Notes: a model not told the origin generated them from the sequence alone. 64,000 nucleotides of DNA from Protula sp. h YS-2021 (GCA_949752745.1 OX457026.1:34463911-34527910); one strand, 5' to 3'; shown: positions 11,331 to 26,600, counted from the stretch's first letter. A program made the numbers and translations.

Positions 11331-13755
11331 AAGAGTTCAGAATCCTATTTTTGTGGCCCCCTTGATTAATTTTAGCTATTCGGTAGCAAAAACGTTTGGC
11401 TTTATTTGTTCTTGTCTACGATGCTTGTCACATCTGCTGTACAATTGTCAGTGTAGTAAGAAAAAGGATACATAACTTTTTTTCTTTCTTATTTCATCAT
11501 CAGCGGACCAAAATATCTAGAAAAACTTGACTTCCATAAGGGGAGGGGGCAAGTTATCCAAAAGGGGACCAAAATATCCTGGAATATCTTGCCTGGGGGT
11601 GGGGGGGGGGGGAGTCAACACATCTGGAGGACGCATGATATCCCGTTCCAGTGGGCATAAAATTTGTGTAACAAGAGGACCATTCTTAAAGGGGTAAATA
11701 TGTTTTGGAAGGGGGTACATATGTTTCTTCTTAAGTTTTCTTCAAGTACAAATATATACGTGTCTTAATGGATTCAAGAGGGTAGGGGGAGAAGACAGCT
11801 TGCTAAATTTTTGGCCATTTTAGTTTTTTGTTTGACAATCAGTGGGGCTGGTAATGAATTTCGTGTTCAACTTGTTCTTCAATTGACACTACTTCTTCCA
11901 CGTGAACCACTACCTCTTCAAGTGAAAAAATAGAAGTTATGTACTAAATAACGGCATGAGGGGTGACTCCAACCAGCGTCACGGCCTTACTTGTCTTATT
12001 TGTAATATATTACCTTATTGAGCAAGATTTTTCACTTCCTAATACGACGGATCAATGCAGTCACATGACATACAAATACCAATGTCCGGGGGGGGGGGGG
12101 GCAACTTCCACAATTGTGGTACCAACAACGAAACATGGATCTTGAAATATGCAATCAATAAGCCTTATGGTGAAAACTGAAATGTTTTTCACAATTTAGA
12201 AATTCACCTCTAGGACTTACTTTAATATTTTATACAGTGCAAGACAAGCTAAGGGTTTTGAGTGTGGTTGGTTGGGATAGAATTTAATTTTGCAAATGTC
12301 TTAATGTGTAACCAAAACATCTTTCTATACTCTAGTTGATTCTTCACTTGGTTTGTTTGTTTGTTTTTCTTTTGTGTGTATGTGTGTGTGTGTGTGTGTT
12401 TTTTTTTTTTTTTTGCCCTGCACCCATTCTAGCTCCATGCCGCCCCCCCCCCCTCCTCCAAGCTTATGTAGTGCTATGTCGTAATAAATAACGCATATTG
12501 ACAGCCTTTAGTCAAATGTAGAAAGTAATATTATATTTTAGTGATTATCTTTCAAAGTAAGTATATAAATAAGTAATATTTTTAAGATATAGTGAACTCC
12601 AAATACATCTACAAGCTAAATAGAAAAAAATAAAAAGAAAATAGATTTGCTGTGTTTAAAATAAAGAAAAGCTTTTGGCTATAAATGAAAAATAGTACGA
12701 AGGACCAGCGAGCTCATTTCCTTCATTGAACTGAATTGGCAATAGATTTACTGTGCATTTCATGTGAAATTACAATGACTAATCCATGGTCATCTGTGTG
12801 AAATTTTAACTAAGCTCCTGCAATGAAATTACAATTGTAAAGATCCTTTGAAGTTTGCAAGATCAATATTTCAATCTATTTATAATCAAATCCAATGTAC
12901 AGTTGAAATGAAATTCTTAGAAACTTAGTATGAAATTGCAATGAATTTCTAGTCGTTAGTACCTTTTCCTTGCAGAAATTACATAAAATTTAAGCTATAT
13001 ACACTTCTTTTTTTTTTAATTCAAAAAGCGCGGTTTAACTGCAATTTTAATAAATTTACGCCATTCACACATTGCTTTGAAATTGACATGTTTCAGTTTT
13101 ACAATTCTGCTAGAAGGACTTTATCCAGGTTATCCTGTCCCAAGCATCTGTAGTATGGTGTAGTCTCCTTTGGTTAAAAATACTACTGTCGATGCTCACA
13201 CACAAAATTAAATAAATACTCAGTGATTCAATTACTGAGTTGAGGAGTTCATGTCGGAAGATTTTATTGATATATGTAAAAAAAAAGTTGAAGTAAAAAA
13301 TAAAATTATTAATATCATTAAAAGACCCTAAATCTATGAGATGAATATTGTTTTCTTAATGTTATTCAGAAAAATATTCTTGATATAAATAAGTGAATCA
13401 AAGATGTTAGAAGCATATGGGAAATTCATTAGACATAACCAGAAATACACTTTATCAGTTATTGTATTTTGGATATTAGTATTTCATTTTTGATATAAAT
13501 GATATTTTGTTGGCGTATAAAGTAAAATAACTAAAATAAAAACACTTTTAAATAGTTAATTGCTGTGTTTTGAATTAACTCCCCCCCCCCCCCAAACAAA
13601 AAATTAATAATTGCTCGTCTCTATTCTACAATTCACACGAAATTCCTGTGAATTTCGTTGGACTCTCACTTCAGTTCTCAATACAAGTTCAGTGTAACTG
13701 CATACGAAATGCGTTGTAATTTCAAATGCATTGGAAGTTCGTGTAATTTCATTTT
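11331..13755. other. Intergenic, simple-sequence rich
   Basis: Runs of G or C (11597, 12088, 12441, 13580), a TG/T tract near 12380-12412 and AT-rich sequence. A recurrent gaaattacaatg-like word occurs between 12760 and 13750 and again after 14600, possibly an outer repeat flanking the MITE. No gene is supported. Confidence 0.5.
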
Positions 13756-14584
13756 TATGGAATACCGTTTTCACATTTATTAGGGAATTATTTATATCAA
13801 AAATTAATTTTGGATCTCAAAAAGTTTTTTTTTTTTTGATATCAAGAATTAATTTTTGATCTCAAAAAATCCATATTTTGATATCACGAATTAATTTTTG
13901 CTATCTGTAATTGTATTTCTGATATCTCTAAATGTATTCTTGATCTCAAAAATTAATTTTTGATATCAATAAATATTTAGAGATATCAAGAAATATTTAT
14001 TGATATCAAAAATGATTTAATGATATCTAAAAATTATTTTTTTTTGAAATAAAAAATTCAATTCTTGAGAGCAGAAATGAAATATTTGAGAGCAAAATAT
14101 CGATTTTGAGCTCAATAATTCATTTTCCTTTATTGATATCAAGAATTTATTTCAGATAGCATTATTTCAGAATGAGACTGTTTTAATTTGTTTTTGTTTT
14201 TTTTTTTTTTTTGAAATCTGTAAATGATTTTTTGATCTCAAAAATTGATTTTTGGTGTCAAAATATCAGTCTATTTTTTAAATAAAAAATTCAGAAGCAC
14301 AGATCTGTAATTTAGTAATAAACTGGCCCTTGTGTGCAGAATCTTTGTTAAAATTTTTTACTGTACAAAAAGGAAGCAATTCTTGAGATCAAAAATTGCA
14401 TTGTTATTATTGATCTCAATAATTTAAGTTTTTATCTCCAAAATTTAATTGACGATTCGTTAAATTTTATGTAAATATGTATCTCCTTTAAGATTTTTTT
14501 AATTTTGCTATCTAAGATTCAATAATTGATAGCAAAATGTAAATTATCAAAAATAAGCATTAAATGTTAAAACGGCATTCCATA
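13756..14584. mobile_element. 830-bp MITE, copy A
   Basis: Bounded by inverted termini: tatggaataccgtttt at the left and, in reverse complement, tatggaatgccgtttt at the right. The interior is built from degenerate tgatatcaaaaattaattttt and gatctcaaaaa words with no ORF. A second copy with the same termini lies at 21406-22890. Confidence 0.75.
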
Positions 14585-16128
<1,544 letters not shown>

Positions 16129-16703
16129 CTTATCTATTCATTGTCACATGATTTAAGTTTATTTATGTACACAACCAGGTAAATGTGCTAAAAACGTCGA
16201 AGTTTGCTCCACTTTTTAGACATTTTGTAGAAAAACGTGGCAATCAATTTTGTCGACGTAGACTCTACATATGTTCCTCTTCGTTCCACTGTGGTCACGT
16301 GTGCATGTGAACAGAATACATTGATGTGGCCAGTGGGAAGCACAAATAAACTTATATCAACTAAAAACTAACAGGCAAAGTTATCTATTTGTTATAAAAG
16401 AACACGTTCCAACTCATCCGTGAATATCAAGGAAACTCAGGTGCGTAATGCCCATTTTGACTACATGCTGACCAGAAGTAACCAAAAAAGGTTAAAAGAG
16501 ACATCCCATGTTGAGAAACCCCTATTTTAAAAAGATTTTAGGTGGCTGACTGAGAAAATGCACTTTTTATATCCATAAATAGATCTCGAATTCTATTAAC
16601 AAAATGCGTCACTTGCAGCTATTCATAGAGCAAGTTTCGCACATTCAGAAGGTGTAGTTGGATATTGCTACATGCTGTGCATGAAACAATTATTGTTTTA
16701 CAG

Positions 16704-17282
16704 ATGGCCACAGGAGGGTTTATTCACGCGCGTGAGGAGATCGGTCTACGTAAGACGGGAGCGGCCACCTCCATCTCAAACCACCCCAAGGCCAGACTCA
16801 TGTACTATATGAGTTGTGTCAGCACCGTACTGGAGTTAGATAATCCAAACTTACGACGCCTTACTGATTATTCGAATTTCTATCTTCTCGACGAGGATGA
16901 CACCGATGCCTTGCTGGTGCTCGTTATACTATTCAGCCCCGACGAATTACTCGGGAAGGTCTTCTTTGCCAGTGACGAGATGTGTGGTGATAGCGCAAAC
17001 GAGTTCTACGAGCTGAGTCAAGTCAGTCACACGTTTGCCGTCACTAGTAACGTCATCATTGGGGGACAACAACGCCGGGTGGTGAATATCATGACATTCA
17101 AGATGGCGTGGCTACATAACAACTACCTGAATCCTATAAAACAGTATGCGCAGAGAATACAGAATATTGCAGATGGCAGGCCTACTCACGCGCCCGCTAT
17201 GCCAGCCATCACCTACCACAGCCAGCCAACCTACTACACAAGGCCAGCTCCTGTAGAATCCGGTTGCTGCACCATTTTATAA
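16704..17282 (+). CDS. Intact one-exon protein with C-terminal CaaX-like end, unknown function
   Basis: A 192-codon frame beginning MATGGFIHAREEIGL. I chose the ATG at 16704 because it sits immediately after a polypyrimidine tract and cag (tattgttttacag), a good 3' splice site. The upstream part of the open frame is thus probably intron and a 5' UTR exon lies upstream. The centre is mixed alpha/beta-like with an acidic patch (DEDDTDALLVL). The last about 35 residues are rich in Pro, Tyr and Thr. The protein ends ESGCCTIL, whose last four residues (CTIL) fit a CaaX prenylation signal of the geranylgeranyl type; this is inference. AATAAA occurs at 17403-17408. A damaged partial copy lies at 5215-5700. 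I do not recognise the family. Confidence 0.65.
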   Translation: MATGGFIHAREEIGLRKTGAATSISNHPKARLMYYMSCVSTVLELDNPNLRRLTDYSNFYLLDEDDTDALLVLVILFSPDELLGKVFFASDEMCGDSANEFYELSQVSHTFAVTSNVIIGGQQRRVVNIMTFKMAWLHNNYLNPIKQYAQRIQNIADGRPTHAPAMPAITYHSQPTYYTRPAPVESGCCTIL

Positions 17283-17650
17283 ATCTTAAATTTTACTTGT
17301 ACTGTATAACTACAGTATCCAAACACTTTCCAGCTTGGCATTTCCCCCATCGACAATTGCCAACTGAACATTTTCCATCCGCTGCATTTTTTTTCTAACT
17401 TTAATAAATTTGTTTATTTTATTATTGTTATTATTGTTATTATTGTCACTATTTACTCAAGAGGTCGTTGTAGTTCTTTTTTTATTGTTTACCAAAAAGT
17501 TTTGTTGGAATTGAAAATTACGAGTACTGCTGATTGAACTGAACATCGGATCAATTAAAATAAGAATTATCAAGCAAATAAGAATTAAGATATGTTTGTT
17601 CTGGGTGAAATAAAGCATTTAGGCTCAGTGAGTCCATTCCGGTGTTGGGT
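17283..17650 (+). other. Probable 3' UTR of the 16.7-kb gene
   Basis: The sequence is conserved with the inverted partial copy at 5.2-5.6 kb well past the stop. It contains AATAAA at 17403-17408 and a second, gaaataaag, near 17606, which supports a transcribed 3' UTR. Confidence 0.5.
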
Positions 17651-18364
17651 GCGTCTAACCCCCCCCCCCCCCCCTCCTCCCCGTGCTAACAACCCAGGGC
17701 AAAAACATAAATATTATCCTATTTGCTTGATGTGTTGTTGTTTTATATAATAGGGTATTACTGCATATTCGCCGAGCTTCGAAGTTTTAACAATTGAAAA
17801 TGGATATTTATTTGCAGCTACAACTCTTATGTGAATTGTACAAAGCTGATTTCGCTCCTTTAGTCAAGTGAATAATTACGCCAGGAACATGAAAGAAGTC
17901 CATAATCGTGCGTCAATGTGTGGCGTAGGGTGTAGGATAGGGGCGATAAAGCGTAAAGAAACATAGTGCGGAAGAATTGTGCAGTGCTTTTGTGTACATA
18001 TCTACAAATTGCTTTATTTTTCTTACGAACGAAATGGCATGTTTATAGTTGTCCTATCTTCTTTGTGTCGTTGCATTATTCAATGTATATCTGTGTTAGC
18101 TTATTTTATGTACTCGAGAGAAAAAAAATGAACAGAGATATGGAAGCTCCCACTCTGTTATTGTGTAGCATTGTCAGTACATGACATGGTAATCGGAACA
18201 GACAACAAAAATGTATACAATAACTCTGATAAGAATGTAAAGTGAATAGCAAATAGAGCACAAAATGGTTTATGTATTGATGATTAGAGGCATATGAACA
18301 CTTGGGGGGTTTTCAGTCCCCATAGTTTATTTAATTCTTACGATTCGATAAGATGTTTCAGTAG

Positions 18365-20600
18365 AATCCGAGACAGAACGTACACAGGCACAACGCCCAC
18401 GGACACACCGTTCATGGACACAACGCCCACAGACAGAGCGTCCACGGAGAGAACGTCCAAACATGTATACTGGGACAAACGTCCAATTTGTAGAAACAAT
18501 GCAATCTCATAAAAAAATCAAAAAGAAAACAGACTTTGAATTTGAAACTTTTATTTATTAATCAATCGCTTCAACTTCCCTGAATAGTGCTTTGTTCTCA
18601 TTTAGTCTCAATGACCACCCATGTGTAATTACTAAAAGTACTACATATGCTACAAACTAATTGCAATAAAATCAGTTCATTCTTTTGCTACTTTAATTTC
18701 AACTGTTTGACCTGTTTAAAGTCATTCAAAACAGTACTGGCTTATTATTCATCGCCTTCTTGATGCTCGCGGTTTACACAACGCCAACGAATGTTGTGCC
18801 CAGTGCCCCTAAGGAACTCCTCTACGCTTTTTCTGCCGGAGGCGCGAACAAGACAGAGGTTCTTCAGGCGCTGTTGAGGGGCTGATTCTTTTTCTGGGAG
18901 GGTCTCCACGACCATCCTGCACAATAAATGTACGCACTGTACTATCCTCGCGTTTAATGGCGGCAATGGGATTCCAAACTGACTGATGGTTATGTCCAAC
19001 CAGGTGGAAGAAACGGTTGTTGAATCCCTCACACTGGTTATTCGTGCGGGGCTCGTCTCTCAGCGTTGCTTCATGGACGCTCCATACTGTCGGTGAGTAT
19101 CTAGGAGGTACTCGGCGCTTTCGAACAAGGGGTTCACCACTGCGTCCAGGGGCACCTTGTGCCAGTCAAGTATGTTGAAGAGACACATAATCAACCAGTG
19201 GTTCAGCCCGAGGTTATGCGTTTTCATGCATGTACTGCATGCCGCCTGTTATGTCATCCACTGGCAAGAAAGCTGGCGGAGCCATCGCGAAACTTCCATC
19301 GATGAACCATGTGGTGGCTTGGACAAATTTTTTCATCACCTCGGGGGAACCAAATACGAGTATTCGTGAATCGCTGTTCTGCTCGTTGTCGTAAAATAGA
19401 AACTGCTGGTTATCACGAGCCGTCTCGGCCCATTCACCGTCGACAATTAAATAGGCAATGTCATCGGGAATGGGCGACCCATTAGCAGCTCTTTTGCAAT
19501 TTCTCATCTTTTTCAGTTGTTTAACGCTACGCTTATGTCGTTGAGCATAGCTGCTTAAGCTTGCTATTCTTGAGATGCTGTCGTTTACAACATTGATTTG
19601 GCTTTAAAAGCTTCAACCTGAAAGCAGAAACGTTTATTTATTTATTTTTTATTATTTCATTTATTTATTAATAATTTTGTTTATTTATTTACCTTATCAG
19701 TTATATTTCATTCATATATTCTTTTATTTATTTGGTACTTTAATTTATTAAATTATTTATCCTATTATTATTACTTTTATTAGTCTTTTATCGTTATATT
19801 ATTACTATTACTATTATTATTACTATTACTATTATTACTATTTTTATCATTATTATTTTCTCTCGAAGTTATTATGATTTACCTTTTGCATGGAGATTAA
19901 ACGATATTATCCTCATCAAAATTAGGATCGTTTTTGTGCTCCTGAACAACTTGAGGATCTGCGGGGTCCTGTGATGTAGTGATTCTGCCATTGCAATGAG
20001 TTAGACGCCGGACACATGGCCAAGAAATGCGACCCGAATTAAGATCATGCCGCTTTGTATACAGAAAGCCATTGAGGGAAACCTTACGGCCACCCTGATT
20101 GCTACTCAGAAATCTCTAGGTTCATTCTGATCAGTGCTGCTTGTTAAGATGATTGAAGTATGAATTTTGTCTGAAATCGCCAGTCCTTTTATATCAAATC
20201 GGAGTTTGTCATTATTTACTCAGTGGTAAAACTGATATTTCTCCGGTGAAGAGTTTGAAAATTTTGCCGCAATTTTGAAAAATTGTGGCTTCGCATTTCT
20301 TCAGTCTTGTTCCTTTGAATCAAACGATGTGCGATATTTTGATTTAAAACCCGTTGATTAACTTAATCACTGTCACTGCAATTTCGACGCCATGTGGCTT
20401 CAGTTCCTTTAAATCAAAGGCCTTTTAAATTGCTCAAAAATGCATTGTCATATGTCATCCATTCATCAAATACTATCTGTTAATATTCAAATAATAATTA
20501 TTCTGCGAAGTGGACGTTTTGCCCAAGTTTTCATTTGTGGACGTTCCGTCCGTGGACATTTTGTCTGCGGGCGTTCTGACCAAACTTTGTAGATACATAC
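18365..20600 (-). mobile_element. MULE-like DNA transposon relic
   Basis: Minus-strand frames at 19507-19214 and 19032-18745 read as pieces of a MULE-type transposase. The first has DSRILVFGSPE followed by TWFIDGSF and MAPPAF, the conserved first catalytic Asp region. The second holds a later segment with CEGFNN-like and PIAAIKRE-like words in neighbouring frames. Flanking both sides are clusters of ggacgtt/cgtcc words. At 18375-18460 they read cgcccacggacac, cgtccacgg; at 20510-20580, in inverse orientation, ggacgttttg, ggacgttccgtccgtgg. These resemble subterminal inverted repeats. The transposase is fragmented by stops. Confidence 0.6.
19630..19870. repeat. AT-rich simple sequence inside the MULE relic
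   Basis: Degenerate tttattta and ttattatta repeats over about 240 bp. Confidence 0.8.
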
Positions 20601-21405
20601 TGCAGCATGTCTAGTTGGTCCACTTCAGTTTTTTCGCACACATTTTTACGTAATGACGTCATACGCCTTCCCTAATAAAATAACATGCGTCAAAGCAGAG
20701 CCGTCCGAACCTCCAAAGAAATAAAAAGATCAAGTTTTAATCCGATCCGACTTTCCGTCCTCGAGATATCTTGCATTTTGTTCACAACAGACTAACACAC
20801 ACACACGTACACATAGGAAAGTACAAACACGTCATTATAACACGCACTGCGTGACCTAAATGCGTACGAAAGAGTTCTCTAGCCACATTCAGTCGTACAT
20901 CATAGGCATAAACCCCACAGTAATTCCGCGTCCTGGGAATATATCTAAGAAAAAAATGCCGGAAACCTGGAAATTTGTTCTCGACTTTTGCTACAAAAAG
21001 TGTTGGAATTTTTTTTGAGCGAAAAGCGCGGGAGCCCTGTGTTTGATCGGAGTCACTTACGCAACCTCCAATCAACGTTTTGTTGACGTCAGAATGTTTA
21101 CTGGGACATAACATGTTAAAAACTTGAGTTTTGATGCAGCATGACGTGCACATTTCTTTAAAACAACGAGCTTCAAAGCAAAGTGAAATTCTAGGAAGAA
21201 AGTTCGAAAAAAAAGTCGAATTTAGCATGTTTAGCTAAACATAGGGTCAAAAGATGTGTCCAGTGAGAATATAATGGTTAATCGTTCCGAATTATAATGC
21301 ATTATTTTGATTTTGAATCACTGACCGGAATCACAATGTATTTTGATTCACTGACCGGAAATTCGGTACTTTCTAATATTTTGCTTATACATTGTTTTTC
21401 TTTAG
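20601..21405. other. No recognised gene
   Basis: A 148-codon minus-strand ORF (21228-20782) runs through an acac microsatellite at its end. It shows scattered cysteines but no domain. I regard it as probably fortuitous. Confidence 0.4.
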
Positions 21406-22890
21406 TATGGGATGCCATGTTCACATTTATTACGGAATTGTTGATATCAAAAATTAATTGTTAATCTCAAAAATTGATTTTTTTTTATACAGGGGCCCCT
21501 CGTTAATTCGTCCTCGGTTAATTCGGTCCCTCGGCTAATTCGCACCAATTCCGTCGGTCCCGATTTTGGGACCCATTCACTTCTATGTAAAAGTACGAAT
21601 TAACGAGGACTCGGATAATTCGTCCCAAAATTTACCCTCAATTTTTTTTCTTTTCCGGTCTTTTATCAATGCAGAGCCATACAGATTAGGCATGCCACAC
21701 AGTTAAAACAACACGTTACTCAGGCACCATGAGTAGCCAGATGAAGGGGTTGCATATTGCGCATTGTGGGGCAGTAATGATGGCGGTTTAGGGATTATGA
21801 TTGACATGGTCTTTTCAATACACCGAGCGTCTTAGTGTGCACAGCGTTTTCACTGACCACTAATCCGGAGCATCGTCTGTCACGTACTATGCAGCAGCTT
21901 AAGATGCCGTTTGTCTTCTGTGGACACTTCGCGCTCCGGGGCGTATATATAATATGTATTCAGTGGTCATGCATTTCAACTTGCAAAATGGCATCAAAAC
22001 GAAAACACAATGATTACATAATGAACCTTAAGCTCAAAGTGTTAAAGCAATAACGAGTTGCGCAAAAATCAGAACTGAAATAATGACGGAGTACGGGGGT
22101 ACCTAAAAGTACATCTGCTTCATGGATAAAGAATAGCGATAAAATAATCAATGGTGTTGAAACCAGCCAATTTGAGCCTGCTCAAAAGCGCGCAAGGCTT
22201 GAAGGTTCATTGTTGTTTTTGTCCATTCGAAAATTTGATCCCCGGTTAATTGGTACCCTCGGTTAATTCGTACTTTTTCCTTTGGTCCCGCGGAGTACGA
22301 ATTAACGAGGGGCCACTGTATCAAGAACTTCATTTTTGCTATCTGTAATTATATTTTTCATATCTCTAAATGTATTCTTGATCTCAAAAAATAATTCTTG
22401 ATATCAATAAATATTTAGAGATATCAAGAAATAGTTAATGATATCAAGCATGATTTAATAATATCCAAAATTGATTTTTTTAGATCAAAAATGTAATTCT
22501 TGATAGCAAAAATGAAATATCTGAAAGCAAATTATCAATTTTTCATATAAAAATTCAGAAGCACACATATGTGAATAAAATAATGACTGGCCCTTGTATT
22601 CAGTATCTTTCTTTTAATTTTTTACTGTGCAAGAAAGACGCAATTCTTGAGATAAAAAATTGTGTTGCTATTATTGATATAATTTTCATCTCCAAAATAT
22701 AATGCGTCTCCATTAAGATTTTTTACGTTTGTAAAATTGATATTTTAATCTCAAAAATAAATGTTTGCCATCTAAAATTCAATTATTGATAGCAAAATAT
22801 AAATTAATGAGGTCTACATTGATTGATTGATATCTTTAATTATATTTTGCTATCAAAAATAAGCATTACATATTAAAACGGCAGTCCATA
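21406..22890. mobile_element. 830-bp MITE, copy B, interrupted by a Tigger element
   Basis: The ends match copy A (tatgggatgccatgttcac at 21406; ttaaaacggcagtccata ending at 22890), as does the tgatatcaaaaatt / gatctcaaaaa interior. The copy is split at about 21490 by an 829-bp pogo-type element, after which copy-A homology resumes (tttttgctatctgtaatt). Confidence 0.8.
21490..22318 (+). mobile_element. Nested Tigger/pogo-like element with TA target duplication
   Basis: Termini are inverted repeats: caggggcccctcgttaattcg on the left, and the reverse complement of cgaattaacgaggggccactg on the right. They are flanked by TA on both sides (21488-21489 and 22319-22320). Several internal ttaattcg words lie near each end. 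From 21988 the plus strand begins MASKRKHNDYIMNLKLKVLK and, after a stop and frame breaks, gives VPKST, SWIKN and KRARLEG-like pieces. These are the N-terminal DNA-binding region of a Tigger/CENP-B-like transposase. There is no DDE domain, so it is non-autonomous. Confidence 0.85.
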
Positions 22891-23520
22891 CTTTAGCACC
22901 TATATGGCACCCACCCTCAATATGACAAAAATGATCGAGCTACCTGTTCTAAATTCTTAGTTTCGCTATTTTAACCCAAGCATTCTGGCGGGGGTGTATT
23001 TTACGGTTGTTCAGTTCCATGAAAATGTAATCAGGATTCCAAAACTTTCATGACTTTTTTAATTAATTTCGCATCAATTTCCACGACATTCCAATTACAT
23101 TTGCTATGAATTTCCTTGCAGTTCAGAAGTTCATTCTATTACCTGCACATGGCCTAAAAACTTAAGAAAAATCGGTCTTGAATATAATTGTACAAAATCC
23201 GGACAATATCTGAGGCAAAGAAAGCATGTTTATTTGCACGTTCATGGTAAAGTATAACCTATTCTTGAAAGCCTGGAAAATATTTTCCAGAGCAAGACAT
23301 TTCCGTGAGTTTTATGTGACTTTTTTATTTGTAAAACATTCCATGGCTTTCCAGGTTGACAAAAATCTTTCAGGGCATCCACGTTTTTCCATGACTGTGG
23401 GAACACTAAATATACCTCGTTTCCGCATTCGACCACGCCCCCACTCAGACAAAATAACCAAGACTTACGGACAAACTACACAGAAAATAATCGGAAAGAA
23501 AAGATCTCATGACAAATGCA
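22891..23520. other. Downstream flank of KAT14, dispersed repeat
   Basis: Contains ctttccagg, ttttccatgact and cctggaaaat words like those of the MITE at 37.15-37.59 kb. The 110-codon plus-strand ORF at 23226-23558 lies in this repeat and is not supported as a gene. Confidence 0.45.
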
Positions 23521-23526
23521 TTTATT
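23521..23526 (-). terminator. Polyadenylation signal of KAT14
   Basis: AATAAA on the minus strand about 107 nt past the KAT14 stop codon. It is the nearest such hexamer. Confidence 0.6.
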
Positions 23527-23632
23527 GCCAAAACAAAATAGTAACAATTAAATCTTGAACACACGGGGTTTTTTTCAGCCCTCCCCCCCCCCCCATCCCT
23601 CCAAATATCCCTACCCCTCTCACCCCTCTCAG

Positions 23633-26600
23633 CTATCTCTTAAGCCTGAGATAGAACGCATGGCGGCACTCCCGTGAGTCTATAGCAAAATACTTGTCAT
23701 AAAAGTCTAAAATAAACTCCTCCGCTTTGAAGCCAAATTTCTGATACAGCAACATGGCGGGATTGCTGGCAGAGACGTGCAACGTCACGTCCTTGCCCAT
23801 GCACGTCTGCAACATAAACAGTCATGTTATTTATACATAAACCATAGAATATGTAAACAGGAACTGCTTAAACTTGATTTCTCGAAGGTTCGGTTGAAAA
23901 TGGTATTTTGTTCATACCGGCATATACGTCGGAAATTATTTAACTAAATCCAGATACTCTAAAACAAAAGACTACGTTTCAACATTGGATACCTCTCCAC
24001 TACCCCAACCCCCGCCCCCCCCCCACCCCCACCAAAAAACAACATGCATGATTATGACACTAACACTTTGTTTTCAGTTTTACTACAAGGTTCACTTCTG
24101 AAAAACGGTCTACTGCCACTGCCTGAGTTATCCGCCCCTCTTCTAGACAAGTGTCAATCCAACCACCTGCTCAATCCCCATCCCCCCAACCCTCTCCAGC
24201 ACAGATTTATTCTATATGAGCAAAATTGCTTTTGCCTTCCACAAAAAATAAAACTAAGCTTATTAAAGTGTAATATTAACAGAGATGTCATATATCAGGG
24301 GCAGATCGATGGGAGAGGGGGGGGTGGGGGTTGCAGGGGTCAGATCGCCCATCCCTTTCTGTCATAATTTTTGTTTCAAAACAGTCTGCGTTTCATTTTT
24401 GAACAAAAAATGAGCTATGACTACAACCCCCCCCCCCCCACCCTTCCCAGACAACGCTAGTGACGTCACCTGGATGAGGTGGTAGACCATAAAGGTGGCG
24501 ATTCCCGCCCGGCGCCATTCGGGGTGCGTGAAGACGAACGAGATGTAGGCCTCGTTGTACTTCACATCCGGCACCATGAAGGCGAAGCCGATGACGCACT
24601 TCCGGTACAACACCACGCAGCTGAAATCCGGGTACTGCAGGCACTCCGACACTGCCGACACAAACACGCTATACAACACCCCCTGCATTAGCTGCTCACA
24701 TACCTCCCCCCACCCCTCCCCACCCCCACACACTACAACCCCAACCAACAATAACTAATAAAGCATATATGGACTATGACAGACACCAGGCTGTCGATTA
24801 ATAGGGCCTTTTTTAATACTGACATATGTTTATGTCCTCGCACTACTTGACTGCAAATTACTTGTTGTTTTATTTCTTCTACAGTCGAAAACAAACATAT
24901 TCTTCTACAGTTGAAAACTAAATAGAGGTGGGTGCAACGATAGTATAATGGCTACGTACTGTCAACACCGGGCCAGAAGAACTCGCGACACAGGGTGTTG
25001 ACGGCGGGGATGTGCTGTGGCTGCACGTAGCAGTAGTCTATGGGCGGCCGGGCGGGCGGGATCCAGTCCGGATCACTCCTGCAAACAAAAACATACCCGC
25101 AAAGTCACGACCCACTCGACTCGACACTCATAATAACACTTGCCCAAACTACGAGTGAAACTAAAGTATGGAGAAGCAATCACACTCCTGCACCTACAAA
25201 AACCGTTGCAGCTTACTTACAGGACTATTACAGTATTCATTATAAGAGTCAACAATGGTCATCTTAAGTTATTGCCAAATACAACATAACTCCATGTCCC
25301 GAATTCCGCCATAGCAATTTCCCCCATACTTTAAACATCAATTGATCTCTTCCCCGAACAACCTCCTCCCACCCCCCCCCCCCCGAATGAGAGGCCACTG
25401 CAGACGACAGGTACCGGTGCGGATGAGCCTGGATCTGCTGCAGCAGCCGGAGCTTGACGGGCCGGCTCTCATAGTCTCGTCTGATGAAAGGCTTCAGCAA
25501 CCTGTCCCAAGGCAATCACACGCAATCATGTCTGTCTTTAGAATTGCTTATTTTCTATACTATACTGGACGTAAGAATTATGTGTTCTTTTTCAATAGTT
25601 GTCTAGATAAAACCGCAGAAAAATTTACAACTTACAGTTTTTGTACTTGCCAAGATACTATATATTATAATGCAAGAGCCCTTTCAAAGCTTTAACGGAT
25701 AAGCCGGCGAAAATCCATAGGTTACTGGCCTATTCTGTTAAAGGTTACAGGGATATGCTGACAGCACATGAACAGAAAAATCAATCCGTTGGAAAAACGT
25801 GTGTAACGCATGGGCGTTATCCTGCGTGAAATGCGCCTACCCAGCCGCGCCACGTATAGAATGTGTCGATATGAACATGCCTGATGGTGTCTGTAGTGTG
25901 TGAACCAAAACGGCTATGAGGACATGCGCGGAACGTGCTAACCTAACCGCGTGCTTGTGCAGAATGCACTCAACTTGCTGTCTAGGCGCTGTGAGGACAA
26001 GCACCGAATGAGCTTACCTGGTAGCGAATGGGGTTGTGAGTACAAGCACGGAATGAGCTTACCTGGTAGCGAATGGGGTTGTGAGGACAAGCACGGAATG
26101 TGCTTACCTGGCCGCGAATGGGGTTGTGATGACAAGCACGGAATGTGCTTATCTGGCCGTGAATGGGGTTGTGAGGACAAGCACGGAATGAGCTTACCTG
26201 GTCGTAAATGGGGCTGTGAGGACAAGCACGGAATGAGCTTACCTGGTCGTAAATGGGGTTGTGAGGACAAGCACGGAATGAGCTTACCTGGTCGTAAATG
26301 GGGTTGTGAGGACAAGCACGGAATGAGCTTACCTGGTCGTAAATGGGGTTGTGAGGACAAGCACGGAATGAGCTTACCTGGTCGTAAATGGGGTTGTGAG
26401 GACAAGCACCGAATGAGCTTACCTGGTCGTAAATGGGGTTGTGAGGACAAGCACGGAATGAGCTTACCTGGTCGTAAATGGGGCTGTGAGGACAAGCACC
26501 GAATGAGCTTACCTGGTCGTAAATGGGGCTGTGAGGACAAGCACCGAATGAGTTTACCTGGCCGTGAATGGGGTTGAGGACAAGCACCGAATGAGCTTAC

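Noticed and set aside
20782..21228. 148-codon minus-strand ORF
   Set aside because: No domain, no splice or promoter support, and it ends in an acac microsatellite.
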